Shown: positions 1 through 9,154 of the stretch, in pieces
How positions within the stretch are numbered: position 1 is the stretch's first letter
Layout: each line of letters starts with the position of its first letter
Source: Nitrososphaeria archaeon
GTDB taxonomy: Archaea > Thermoproteota > Nitrososphaeria > Nitrososphaerales > JANXEG01
NCBI GenBank assembly: GCA_029775915.1
Contig: JARVKA010000002.1
Location: 124,001-188,000, forward strand
DNA length: 64,000 nt
Direction: 5' to 3'
Position numbers and translations under genes: made by a program
Notes under the pieces: generated by a model
Database searches by the model: none
Seen by the model: the letters and a program-made list of their open reading frames with translations, nothing else
What the model was told of the DNA's origin: nothing

Positions 1-645
1 AATGCGCTTTACCAATTCTTTAAAATTATTTTGATGAGAGAATGAAATCATTACAGCTGGATGGCATTTAACATTCATATCAATTAAATTTTTCAAAGCT
101 CTTAATTGTAATTGAAAACCTTCTGGCTTAGCACCAGTTAAAGTTGTAAATTCCTCCTCATTACAACCCTTTAATGATACCCGCACATGAATAAATCTAT
201 ACTTTGATAACTCTTTTGCATAATTTGGATCATTACCAATCAATATCCCATTAGTCTCTAAAATGAATGTATAGCCTTCAAATCCTTCCAAAATATTCAA
301 AAGATTAAGTAAATGGTCTTTACCTATCGTTGGCTCACCACCACTAATGCGAATTTGAGAAAAATTTTTAATTTCAGCAATTTTAATCAATCGAAGAGCT
401 ACATCTTTTGGTTCATAAAAATCACCTACATCATTTGGTCTATACAATACTTTATCAGATGTCCAACAAAATTTACATAAGAGTCCACAACCTACTGCAT
501 CAGCAGTTGCTATACCTCCATACCATCGATCAGCACGAAATCGATAATATTTCCTTAATTTTTTAGAAAAGTTTTCCTTTGTAACCAACTTCTCTATAGC
601 TAAATGCCTCTTAATAGGATCGTATAATTTGCTCACATCGTTCAC
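1..645 (-). CDS. Radical SAM protein, C-terminus cut by window edge
   Basis: About 215 N-terminal residues are visible; the gene runs off the left edge. A CxxxCxxC cluster-binding motif (GCGLLCKFC, Cys about 53, 57 and 60) and the GGEPT segment near residue 102 mark a radical SAM enzyme that binds a 4Fe-4S cluster and cleaves S-adenosylmethionine. The stretch before the cysteines (RWYGGIATADAVG) is typical of uncharacterised archaeal radical SAM proteins often labelled MoaA-like. I cannot assign a substrate. There is no ATG at the 5' end: GTG at 645 or GTG at 636 are the candidates, with an in-frame TAA just upstream. A TATA-like CTTTTAAATC lies about 45 nt upstream. It is divergent from the surface protein gene. 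The family is certain, the reaction unknown. Confidence 0.85.
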   Translation of the reverse strand, partial: MNDVSKLYDPIKRHLAIEKLVTKENFSKKLRKYYRFRADRWYGGIATADAVGCGLLCKFCWTSDKVLYRPNDVGDFYEPKDVALRLIKIAEIKNFSQIRISGGEPTIGKDHLLNLLNILEGFEGYTFILETNGILIGNDPNYAKELSKYRFIHVRVSLKGCNEEEFTTLTGAKPEGFQLQLRALKNLIDMNVKCHPAVMISFSHQNNFKELVKRI

Positions 646-833
646 ATTAATAATGATTATAGGCTGATATTAGACTTTTCTTTAAGAGATTTAAAAGAAG
701 GTAAGAAACTTATTCATTAATCTATTTGGTTAAAAGGCTTTTGCTTTAAAAGCCTTAAGAAATACTTAAGAACTGAGCTCAAGAGAGAGTTAAGAATATA
801 TGGTAAAAATTAACTAAATCTTAATGATGATTA

Positions 834-2596
834 ATGTCGTTTAAACTCGCATCATTTCTACTCATAGCAATAATAAGTATTGGATTTTTGCTAACTATGT
901 GGACAAACACCCCACTTATCGCCACACCATTGAGTGTGCAAGTGAGCTTTACCAAAACTCAAGAGAAGGTTTACCCTTTGCAACCACTTCTCATATCCCC
1001 ATATGTTGTTACAATCGAAATTCAACGGCTGAGGTCGTTACTGTCGATATTTCAACCCCGCCGTCCCCTCAGAAGATAGAAGCTACCAAGGTTGAAGTTT
1101 TAACTCCACAAAAGGTAGAAGTTGCTAAAGTTGAAGTTTTAACTCCTCAGAAGATAGAAATCGCTATAAACGTAACGAAGGTTTTCGAGGCTAAGGTTGG
1201 CGAGGTTGAGGTCAAGCTCCCATTAGCTACAGCGCCAAGGCTACCCGAGGTTAAAGTGGTAGTCGATAAAGCGTTGCCTGAGAAAGTACCAATAAAGTTC
1301 AACTTAACCCGAGCCTTGGAGGCTGGTAAGGTTGCTAACGATTTGATACTTTCAATCCACGATAAATCCTCAGATGTAAAGGTAAGCTTACAACTACCTA
1401 AAAATGTTGAGATTCTAGCCCCCCAACCGGTGAAATGCTTAAACGTTAAACAATTGTTAAAGTTCCCGGAAACGCCTAAAGGATGGATTAATGTAACCTC
1501 TCCAATCGATATCGGCCCGAGTGGTATTAAGTTTGATAAGGCTATCATTGTAAACTTCACGTACACCGATGAAGCCGTTAAAAAGCTAAATATTGATGAA
1601 AAACGCTTAACGATAGCCTATTACGATGAAAAGGCGGCTAAATGGGTGCCACTAAAAAGCGTGGTTAATGCTGAAGAGAATTACGTGTATGCTAAGGTGG
1701 ATCATTTCACCACTTTCATACTCGTTCAGAAACCCCTACCAGCTGAGTGCAAGGTTTCTAACCTAATCATTAACCCAGTAAGGGTTTTAACCGGCCAAAT
1801 CATTGAAATTAACGTTGATATCGCAAACGTGGGTGAGGAGGTTGGTGAATACAACTTAACTCTCAAGGTGAATGGTAAGGTTGAAGCCTCGAAAGTTGTT
1901 AGCCTTTTAGGAGGGGCTAAGGAGACCATTAAGTTCAATTTGGTGAAGGAGCAACCGGGCGTATATAACGTTGAGATTGATGGTTTAAAATCAACATTTA
2001 CAGTTGAGGCTCCACCATCTTCAAAGTGCATAATTGCGACCGCTACTTACGGATCCGAGTTAACACCTGAAGTACAATTCTTGAGAGAGTTTAGAGATAA
2101 TGTGGTGCTTTCAACCTTCGCTGGAAGTATGTTCATAAAGACCTTTAACGCTTGGTATTACTCTTGGAGCCCTATAGTAGCTGAAGCTATAATTCAAAAT
2201 CAAGTGCTTAAAGAAGCCGTTAAGGTATTACTATACCCGCTTATGGGGATACTTAAAGGATCGGTAGCTTTCATTTATCCAGCTTTAAGCTTCAATCCTG
2301 AGCTAGGTATAATAGTAACTGGGATAGTTATCAGCTCCCTAATAGGCGTAACATACCTTACATTACCTTTAACACTCCTACTCATCATCTTGAAGTATAA
2401 AAAGGGGAAGATCATTAAAACCGTAAGGGTTAAAGCTTTAACAATGTCGTGGCTCAGTAGTTTAATCCTAACAGCTTTAAGTGTAGCATTCTCTTCATCA
2501 TTGGCTACCATGCTAGCTACGGCTACGCTAGTACTGACCACATTATGCATATCCGCTTGGATCTTAGCAGTTAAACTAATACAACGATTACCTTAA
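834..2596 (+). CDS. Surface protein with CARDB-like and CFI-box C-terminal region, one N-terminal frameshift
   Basis: The protein is read in two frames. The first (from ATG 834) gives a signal peptide or anchor (MSFKLASFLLIAIISIGFLL); the second (to 2596) gives the rest. In order: a Lys/Val/Glu-rich repeat zone; a PGF-pre-PGF-like domain ending KVDHFTTFILVQ; a CARDB-like beta domain (about residues 290-370 of the second frame); a CFI-box type sequence starting CIIATATYGSEL; and several hydrophobic C-terminal segments. The frames join if one T is restored at about 1020-1022: the local repeat VVTIEIST/VVTVDIST is encoded with ATTCAAC in the first copy and ATTTCAAC in the second. It is likely a secreted, membrane-anchored surface or adhesion protein. 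The DNA looks richer in GC than its neighbours. Whether the shift is real, programmed or an error is open. Confidence 0.7.
1073..1150 (+). repeat. Two tandem 39-nt (13-residue) repeats in the surface protein gene
   Basis: Two head-to-tail copies (1073-1111, 1112-1150) encode KIEATKVEVLTPQ and KVEVAKVEVLTPQ. A third, diverged partial copy begins KIEIA. They form a short stalk-like region between the signal sequence and the folded domains. Confidence 0.75.
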
Positions 2597-3030
2597 CCCC
2601 TCACTTTTTATACGACTCGTTAAATTTGGACTTATCGATTACACACGCTCACCCAAGAAGATTCAGGCATTGATGTTTAAAGCTAACATTGTAACTATCA
2701 AGAGTGGAATCAACCTTAAATCCTTAAGTTGCCTTGAATGCTTATTGGGCGCTGCTTATCAAAGTTTTATCTCTCTAAAGGGTTTATTCTTCATTAACGG
2801 AGGTAGAAGAGTGAGATTCTAATAAGCTTGTAATTTTTTTACAAGAGCTAAAAGACTATTTTAAATTTAAATTTGAAAAATTTACGCTATGCAAACGTGA
2901 AAGGCTAAAAAAATCCTTAAAGTTATTAAAAGAAGTGGTTATCAGTATTAAATGCTAACCACCACTTAATCATTTGGAGTTTTAGTTTGGTCAGAGCACC
3001 ATTTGGAAATGAAGTAGAAATAATTGATAT
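2597..3030. other. Gene-poor stretch between surface protein and tRNA
   Basis: No convincing gene. On the plus strand a 49-codon open frame (ATG 2673 to TAA 2822) contains LSCLECLLGAAYQSF and matches nothing I recognise. It shares the slightly GC-richer composition of the preceding gene, so it may be a remnant carried in with it. A T-run at about 2835-2841 could act as a transcript end. The rest is AT-rich. Confidence 0.4.
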
Positions 3031-3139
3031 TGGCGCCGCCGGACGGACTTGAACCGTCGACCAACTGGTTAACAGCCAGTTGAGCTCTTATTGATCTGCT
3101 CTACCATTTCAGGGCCTAGCCTCGCTGAGCTACGGCGGC
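3031..3139 (-). tRNA. tRNA-Asn(GUU), probably with two small introns in the D-arm region
   Basis: Acceptor arms GCCGCCG and CGGCGGC pair fully. The anticodon stem-loop is ACTGG-CTGTTAA-CCAGT with anticodon GTT (Asn). The T arm is GACGG-TTCAAGT-CCGTC, the discriminator base is G, and CCA is encoded (3031-3033). The gene is 109 nt. A standard fold with D arm GCTC-AGCGAGGCTA-GAGC and one base at position 26 accounts for 78 nt. The remaining 31 nt fall in two places: about 15 nt after the D loop (near GGCCCTGAAATGGTA) and about 16 nt between the D arm and the anticodon stem (near AGATCAATAAGAGCTC). Two noncanonical introns are the simplest reading. I could not draw a clean bulge-helix-bulge, so exact junctions are unresolved. 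Confidence 0.85.
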
Positions 3140-3383
3140 TCATACTTAAATAATCAATGGTAGTTTTAAAGCTTAACTGTTTTTATAATAAGAAGTTTCT
3201 CTTATATGTTGAAGAAATTAAGGTAAAGTAATATAAATTACAAATAAAATTATTTTTATGAGATTGGTTGTAAAGCTTTTATATAAGTGGCATAACATAT
3301 TGAATTAAAGTTAGGTGTATTGATGATTTTAAATCCCTATAGTTTTATTAATATATGCTTAACTATTAGTATGGTGGCTTAAA

Positions 3384-4037
3384 TTGTATGTAATAATCGT
3401 TGGATTAAGCGGTGCCGGGGAAAGTATATCAAAAACCCTTTTAGAGCATGGCCATACAGTAGTTGTAATAGATAAAGATGAGGAAAGATGTAAGAAATTT
3501 TCATCTCAATACGATACATTGGTAATTCATGGTGATGCTGCTGAAAATGATACACTTAAAGATGCTGGTATAGAGGATGCGGATGCGGTTATAGCTGCAA
3601 CTGGTGATGATGCTACAAATCTAATGGTAATATCCTTAGCTAAAGGTCATGGCATTAAAAATTTAGTAGCCTTGGTTAGAGAGCCAGAGCATACTCCACT
3701 CTTTAAGGAAGTTGGGGCAAAGATTATAGTTCCAGATGATGTTGTATCGGAGTATTTATTTCAAAAAATGCAAGGTGTTAAAGATTTTATTTATCTTGGG
3801 GATAAAGATGCTGAAATTTTTACAGTAAAGATAGAGAAAAACTCGAAAATTCAAATTGGAAAAATTAAGATTCCAAATGATTGCACTTTTTTAAGTGTTT
3901 ATAGGAATGGAAAATTATATACGAATTTAACTAAAGAGTTTATTCTTGAGAGTGGTGATGAGGTTATGATATACGCAAGTGATCCAAAGCAGGTTCGAAA
4001 AATCATTGAAGTATTGATTGAAAATGATTTAATTTAG
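3384..4037 (+). CDS. trkA: TrkA-type K+ uptake regulatory subunit (RCK domain)
   Basis: This 217-residue cytosolic regulator gates a Trk/Ktr potassium channel in response to bound nucleotide. The N-terminal RCK/TrkA-N Rossmann fold (about 1-120) has the dinucleotide loop GLSGAGESI (7-15) and an acidic residue ending strand 2 (VVVIDKDEERC). The TrkA-C domain occupies about 130-217. The length fits single-RCK archaeal TrkA. The start is TTG 3384: the only nearby ATG upstream runs into TAA, and GGTGG lies about 7 nt before the TTG. The trkH pore gene lies next to it but in the opposite orientation, tail to tail with a 47-nt gap, so the two cannot share one transcript. Confidence 0.92.
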   Translation: MYVIIVGLSGAGESISKTLLEHGHTVVVIDKDEERCKKFSSQYDTLVIHGDAAENDTLKDAGIEDADAVIAATGDDATNLMVISLAKGHGIKNLVALVREPEHTPLFKEVGAKIIVPDDVVSEYLFQKMQGVKDFIYLGDKDAEIFTVKIEKNSKIQIGKIKIPNDCTFLSVYRNGKLYTNLTKEFILESGDEVMIYASDPKQVRKIIEVLIENDLI

Positions 4038-4084
4038 TTAATTTAGAATTTATCAACTAAAGAATCTAAGAGATTAAAAATTCT

Positions 4085-5515
4085 TTACCTTAAGATCTTT
4101 TTTAAAATATATGGAATAAAAGTTATTACTGGAAAGACTTCAAGCCTTCCAGCCCACATACCAAATATTAAAACAGCTTTGATTGAGTTTGGTAAATTTG
4201 AAGAAATTTGAAGGAATGATGGGCCTACATTCCCTTGAGATGAGAGAGCGGCAGATAATGCGTTAAATGGATGAATATTACCAGATAATGTTATAAGCAT
4301 ACCTTCAATAAAGATTAAAATAAAGTATGCGGTGAAGAAACTCGTTATTTTGAATATATCATCAAGATTCATTTCATGCCCTTTAATTTTAAATGGTTTT
4401 ATAATTCTTTCAGGTAAAGCCAATATAGATATTGAATGAGTTAAAGCTTTGATAACTATTATTATCCTCATGATCTTTATACCACCAGCTGTAGAGCCCA
4501 AGCTCCCACCAATCATCATCAAAATGGTTAATACCCACGCAGTTAAGTTTGGGAATTCAGCTATATTGCTTAATGTATAACCTGTTGTGGTGAGAATAGA
4601 TATAACATGAAAGATTGCATAATGAAAAGCATTAAAAAAGTTATCACTTTTCCAATTAAATAAAAGATCGAGGGCTATGATAAATGATGCTATCATTATT
4701 ATGGATAAGCAAAATTTAAGCTCAATACTTTCTATAATGATTCTTAAGCTTCTAAATCTCATAGCTCTAATAAGTACTATAAAGTTTGTAGCACCGATTA
4801 TCATAAAGATCATTAATATAATATTCACTCGAATATTTTCAAATGATGCTATGCTCATATTCCTCGTTGAAAAACCTCCGGTTGAAATAGCTGTAAGAGC
4901 ATGTGCAATAGCTTCAAATGGTTCTAAACCTACAAAGATTAAAGCTGAAGCGCATATCACAGTAAGGATTGAGTAAAGTAACCATATCGCAATTACAGTT
5001 CCTTTTGTAGTAGTTAAAGCCTTTTCTTCTCTCGCTTCAGCTATGTAAAGCCTCCACACACCTAAACCTTTAGGTGATACAAAGAGAATGAAAAATAATA
5101 TTATCCCTATCCCGCCAATCCATTGAGTTAAAGCTCTCCAAAGTAATAAACTCCTTGGTAAAGCTTCGATGTTAGCTATAACAGTCATACCCGTTGTAGT
5201 AAAGCCTGACATAGACTCAAAGTAAGCGTCTAACGGATCCATCTTCGCAATGGAAATATATGGTATAGCACCTATTAATGAAGCTAAAAGCCAACTACTC
5301 GCAGAGATTATGAATGCATCAACTAAAGTTATTTCACCAATACTCGCTTTAGGGCACATGAGTAAACCTAATAAAGAAACTATAAAAGCGCAAATTGAGA
5401 AGATTGTAAATTCGAAGCTTTCACTATAAATCAAGGCTACAATAGCTGGAATTATAAGAGTTAAGCCTATAGCTTTAACTACATTAGCTAAAGCTATTCT
5501 GATATTACTAACCAT
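4085..5515 (-). CDS. trkH: TrkH/KtrB-family K+ transporter pore subunit
   Basis: This 476-residue polytopic membrane protein forms the ion path of a Trk potassium uptake system. Pore-loop motifs are visible: ESMSGFTTTGMTV, TAISTGGFSTRN, ILTTTGYTLS and SSQGNVGPSF, i.e. the four repeated P-loops with their selectivity glycines. About ten hydrophobic helices separate them. ATG 5515 is preceded by GGTG about 8 nt upstream. Its natural partner TrkA is encoded convergently just downstream. All four pore loops are present, so it should be functional. Confidence 0.92.
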   Translation of the reverse strand: MVSNIRIALANVVKAIGLTLIIPAIVALIYSESFEFTIFSICAFIVSLLGLLMCPKASIGEITLVDAFIISASSWLLASLIGAIPYISIAKMDPLDAYFESMSGFTTTGMTVIANIEALPRSLLLWRALTQWIGGIGIILFFILFVSPKGLGVWRLYIAEAREEKALTTTKGTVIAIWLLYSILTVICASALIFVGLEPFEAIAHALTAISTGGFSTRNMSIASFENIRVNIILMIFMIIGATNFIVLIRAMRFRSLRIIIESIELKFCLSIIMIASFIIALDLLFNWKSDNFFNAFHYAIFHVISILTTTGYTLSNIAEFPNLTAWVLTILMMIGGSLGSTAGGIKIMRIIIVIKALTHSISILALPERIIKPFKIKGHEMNLDDIFKITSFFTAYFILIFIEGMLITLSGNIHPFNALSAALSSQGNVGPSFLQISSNLPNSIKAVLIFGMWAGRLEVFPVITFIPYILKKILR

Positions 5516-5586
5516 TAAATTGCACCATTACAAAGGTATGTAATAAATAAGAGTTATTTTAGTATTGTTAATCTTAATGGCAAATA

Positions 5587-6525
5587 TTAAGTTAAATTAA
5601 TTATTTTCGCTCCAGTAGTTGCATGGCACACATAACTTTTGCACATAATCCCTTCAGACTCGTAAGCTTCCTTCATAGCTTTAGACACTTCTTGAGCTGA
5701 AGTTTTAAATGGATTAACCACAGCGATTATCGTTGGACCAGCTCCACTAAGGGTTGCGCCTAAAGCACCACTATTAATTGCAGCAGCTTTAACCTTCATA
5801 AAACCGGGATAAAGAGAGCTTCTCACAGGCTCAATTATGCAATCATTATTCATTCCAAGGCCTATAAGTTCCGGATTTGAGAGTATCATACCAGCGGTAA
5901 CTAATGAGCATGCTCCAAGATTATTAATAACATTTGAAAGTGCCACCTTTTTTGGTAGTATAGCTCTAGCTTGCTTAGTAGTCTTCTCAATATTTTGAGG
6001 TACAACTAAAGCAAATTCAACATTCCTTGGTGGTGGGAATGCAATTACACTTAAAGGTTTGTAAGAATACACAATAATAAAGCCACCGTATATGGATGCT
6101 GCAACTTGATCAGCATGAGCAACACCAGCTGAAGCGACTTCTCCTTTACTCGCAATCTCTGTTAAATCGAGATTATTAAGCTTAGCTTGAAATAAAGCAT
6201 TTAAGCCAACACTCGTTGCTGCTGCACTCGCAGCACTACTACCCAAACCTGAGCCTGGTGGTATGCCTTTAATAATCTTTATTTTCAATCCGTATTTACC
6301 ATATCGCTTTAAAAATTCTAACGCGACTCTACCCGCAGTATTATACTTTGGTATTGTAGAGATTCGATTTGCGCCCACACCTTCTACTTCAATTTGAATG
6401 CCCTTCCCATTAGTTTTAACAATTTCAACAATATCATACATCAAATCAAGAGCTAAGCCATGTATATCAAACCCAGGTCCAAGATTGCTAGTTGTTGCTG
6501 GTGCTTGAACGATAACCTTTTCCAT
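5587..6525 (-). CDS. thrB: Homoserine kinase (GHMP family)
   Basis: Phosphorylates L-homoserine with ATP to O-phosphohomoserine, the step before threonine synthase. The 312-residue protein has the GHMP signature PPGSGLGSSAASAAA (about residues 90-104), the N-terminal PATTSNLGPGFD segment typical of ThrB, and the C-terminal glycine-rich motif GALGATLSGAGPT. The length is normal. No other threonine gene lies beside it; the neighbours are trkH and a glycosyltransferase on the same strand. Confidence 0.93.
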   Translation of the reverse strand: MEKVIVQAPATTSNLGPGFDIHGLALDLMYDIVEIVKTNGKGIQIEVEGVGANRISTIPKYNTAGRVALEFLKRYGKYGLKIKIIKGIPPGSGLGSSAASAAATSVGLNALFQAKLNNLDLTEIASKGEVASAGVAHADQVAASIYGGFIIVYSYKPLSVIAFPPPRNVEFALVVPQNIEKTTKQARAILPKKVALSNVINNLGACSLVTAGMILSNPELIGLGMNNDCIIEPVRSSLYPGFMKVKAAAINSGALGATLSGAGPTIIAVVNPFKTSAQEVSKAMKEAYESEGIMCKSYVCHATTGAKIINLT

Positions 6526-6576
6526 AATAATCCTTAATACCTTTTCTTAATCAAAGCCTTTAAATTTTATATTAGC

Positions 6577-7776
6577 TTAAAGAGCGGAGATGCGAGGATA
6601 AAATATAATGAATATTACTATCACCATAGTTAGACATGAAATGGTGATAAGGCGATAAATACCTTTCTCACCCCAAATGATTTCCAATAACCATGAAGCA
6701 GCTAATATTAAAAATGGGTCAGCTGGCAATAAGTAGTATAGAAAGGTCATTCTCGGTGATAAAAACCAAGGAAGGTATAAAAAGAGAAAACCAAAGGGAA
6801 CGGTTAATTGTATCATATCACGCTTAAATGAGTTAATAAGTAATACAATAACTGATGGTAAGCCTATCCATACGATCATTGGGTTGAGTAGTGTAGTAAT
6901 CTCAGCTCCAGTATATGGATCTAAATAGTATGGAAGTCTATGCAAAGGGAGAAGCCATTGCCATGGTGGGCTTGCATATGGATGGGTATCCTTTAATGTT
7001 AAATGAAATATTAAAGTTTCTTTATGAATAAAGTACCAATAATCTAATGATTTGCCAATTATAAAGTGTGGTATGTATGTGAGCATATAAATAACTGTGG
7101 GAATTACAATAAGCATAATTATACCCAAGGGTTTGTTAATTAATGGCTTACTTATGGTAATTTTTCCTTCTTCACTTTTAATTAATCTCCCAAAATGTGG
7201 AATTAATATAATAGCGATAATAACAAATAAAGCGGGCCATTTTGTAGCAAGAGCGCATCCAAATGCAATGCTAGATAATATTAGCCATAATAAACTCTTA
7301 ATCTTTACAATTTGTTTAAGATGCTTAATGTATGTGTAAAATCCCAATAAAATGAAGAAAGTGAGGAAAATGTCGAGTAAAGCGACACGAGAATGGATGA
7401 AGTGAAATGGATCGAATGTAAGTATAAGAGCGGATGAGAATGAAATGAAGGGTTTATGGAAGACCTCATTAGCGATGAGGTAAATAAGAGTAATGGTGAG
7501 GGTTCCAAAAATAACACTCATAATTCTCCAACCAAAGGGATTATAACCGAATATGAAAATGCCAATTGAGATAATCTCTTTACCTAAAGGTGGTTGAACC
7601 CAATTTGGATCGGTAAGGTTTTTTACATAACAATACGCAGCTTGAGCATAATAATACTCATCAAATACTAAAGCGTTTGGCTCTTCTATACGCCAAATAC
7701 GTATGAGAAATGCAAGAAGTGTGAGAATTAGAGGTAAAATGGGAACTTTACCCACATTTAGTTTTGATATATTCAT
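6577..7776 (-). CDS. Dolichyl-phosphate-mannose-protein mannosyltransferase-like (GT39/PMT) membrane protein
   Basis: An integral membrane glycosyltransferase of about 400 residues. The N-terminal loop after the first helix has LVFDEYYYAQAAYC, the conserved acidic pair of PMT-type GT-C enzymes, which transfer sugars from lipid-linked donors to extracytoplasmic proteins. The segment LDPFHFIHSRVALLDI is also typical of PMTs. Roughly nine to ten membrane helices follow. The frame stays open to a TTG at 7794, but I prefer ATG 7776: a TATA box (minus-strand CTTATAAATG, 7804-7814) would place transcription start near 7780, giving a nearly leaderless message. Acceptor and sugar are unknown. A role in S-layer or surface protein glycosylation is inferred. 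Confidence 0.85.
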   Translation of the reverse strand: MNISKLNVGKVPILPLILTLLAFLIRIWRIEEPNALVFDEYYYAQAAYCYVKNLTDPNWVQPPLGKEIISIGIFIFGYNPFGWRIMSVIFGTLTITLIYLIANEVFHKPFISFSSALILTFDPFHFIHSRVALLDIFLTFFILLGFYTYIKHLKQIVKIKSLLWLILSSIAFGCALATKWPALFVIIAIILIPHFGRLIKSEEGKITISKPLINKPLGIIMLIVIPTVIYMLTYIPHFIIGKSLDYWYFIHKETLIFHLTLKDTHPYASPPWQWLLPLHRLPYYLDPYTGAEITTLLNPMIVWIGLPSVIVLLINSFKRDMIQLTVPFGFLFLYLPWFLSPRMTFLYYLLPADPFLILAASWLLEIIWGEKGIYRLITISCLTMVIVIFIIFYPRISAL

Positions 7777-7803
7777 AATTAATTTCGCTATCAATTACAT
7801 AAT

Positions 7804-7814
7804 CATTTATAAGC
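7804..7814 (-). promoter_or_regulatory. TATA box for the PMT-like gene
   Basis: Minus-strand GCTTATAAATG lies about 30 nt before ATG 7776, the spacing expected for an archaeal TATA box and a leaderless start. Confidence 0.45.
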
Positions 7815-8003
7815 AGTATTAACACCGCTATAAATCTTACATTTTTAATTTTAGAAATATTCTCAAGAATCAACTTCTTTAATTATTAAAGAAAGAATTA
7901 AAAATATTGAAATTTAGAAAAAAACTTATAGCTAATCACAATCCTAATTTTATGAGGATTAAACTAAATATTAATTGATTGATGAGTGGAGGGAGTTGTA
8001 ATT

Positions 8004-9098
8004 ATGAGTAAGCCGAAGCGCGATTACTACGAAATACTGGGCGTACCTAGAAATGCAACTAAAGAGGAGATTAAGCAAGCTTATCGAAAACTAGCTTTAC
8101 AATACCATCCAGATCGAAATAAATCGCCAGATGCTGAAGAGAAGTTTAAAGAAATTTCTGAAGCTTACGCAGTACTATCAGATGATGAAAAGAGAAGGCA
8201 ATATGATATGTATGGTCATGCTGGTATAGATGGTAGATACACACCTGAGGATATCTTTCGAGGGGTTGATTTTGATGAAATATTCAGAGATTTAGGTTTT
8301 GGTTTTGGTGGCTTTGAAAGCATATTTGATATGTTCTTTGGTAGAGGTAAGAGTTATAGCCCTCCACCTGGACGAGATTTAAGATACGATTTGGAAATAA
8401 CTCTTGAAGATGTTGTGAATGGTACTATTAAAGAGATTCAAGTTCCACGTACAGAAGTTTGTAAAGTTTGCAATGGTAGTGGTGCTGAGCCTGGTACGGG
8501 TTTAAAATTTTGTTCAAAATGTAATGGTACTGGGCAAGTTCAACAAGTAAGAACTTCAGGCTTCGCAAGATTCGTAACTATTACAACATGCCATGTTTGT
8601 AAGGGAAGGGGTCAAATTATTGAGCATCGATGCAAAGTATGTAAAGGTTCAGGTGTAGTAGAAGTTAATAGAAAGATTCAAGTAAGAATCCCAGCTGGTG
8701 TGGATGAAGGTTATACATTAAGATTAAAGGGCGAAGGCGATGTGAGTCGTGAAGGTGGACCAGCGGGTGATCTTTACATTGTTATTCACATCAAGCCTCA
8801 TCCATTATTCAAGCGGAGTGATAGTGACATAATTTACGAGGCACGAATTAGTTTCCCACAAGCAGCATTAGGTACAGAGATTCGCGTACCAACATTAAAT
8901 GGAGGTGCAGTATTAAAGATACCTCCGGGAACTCAAAGTGGAACGATCTTCAGATTAAAAGGTAAAGGTATTCCTAAGTTAAATGGTTTCGGAAGGGGTG
9001 ATGAGTTAGTTAAAGTGATTGTAGAAACACCTACAAAGCTTACTGAGAGGCAAAAACAACTTTTGAGAGAGTTTATGAAAGAGATGGGCAACCATTAA
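8004..9098 (+). CDS. dnaJ: DnaJ (Hsp40) co-chaperone, type A
   Basis: A type A J-protein of 364 residues that stimulates DnaK ATPase and holds unfolded clients. The J domain (about 5-68) carries HPD at 35-37, followed by a Gly/Phe-rich linker. Four zinc motifs follow: [24 protein letters not shown] and CKVCKGSG. Two beta-sandwich client domains and a C-terminal helix complete it. I chose ATG 8004 over the in-frame GTG 7986 because a strong GGAGGGAG (7988-7995) sits 8 nt before the ATG and would lie inside the longer frame. No dnaK or grpE is in the window. In Archaea this system was acquired from Bacteria and is usually absent from hyperthermophilic crenarchaea. Confidence 0.95.
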   Translation: MSKPKRDYYEILGVPRNATKEEIKQAYRKLALQYHPDRNKSPDAEEKFKEISEAYAVLSDDEKRRQYDMYGHAGIDGRYTPEDIFRGVDFDEIFRDLGFGFGGFESIFDMFFGRGKSYSPPPGRDLRYDLEITLEDVVNGTIKEIQVPRTEVCKVCNGSGAEPGTGLKFCSKCNGTGQVQQVRTSGFARFVTITTCHVCKGRGQIIEHRCKVCKGSGVVEVNRKIQVRIPAGVDEGYTLRLKGEGDVSREGGPAGDLYIVIHIKPHPLFKRSDSDIIYEARISFPQAALGTEIRVPTLNGGAVLKIPPGTQSGTIFRLKGKGIPKLNGFGRGDELVKVIVETPTKLTERQKQLLREFMKEMGNH

Positions 9099-9154
9099 TT
9101 ATATTTCTTCATAAAAATTAATTAATTTTAAAATCTTTTGAAGAAATATCAGAA

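Noticed and set aside
1147-1566. 139-codon open frame on the minus strand within the surface protein gene
   Set aside because: It lies opposite well-formed beta-domain coding sequence and shows no recognisable motif; it is a shadow.
7986-8003. GTG start giving an N-terminally longer DnaJ
   Set aside because: The GGAGGGAG ribosome-binding site at 7988-7995 lies inside this extension and is ideally spaced for ATG 8004, where the J domain begins as in homologues.
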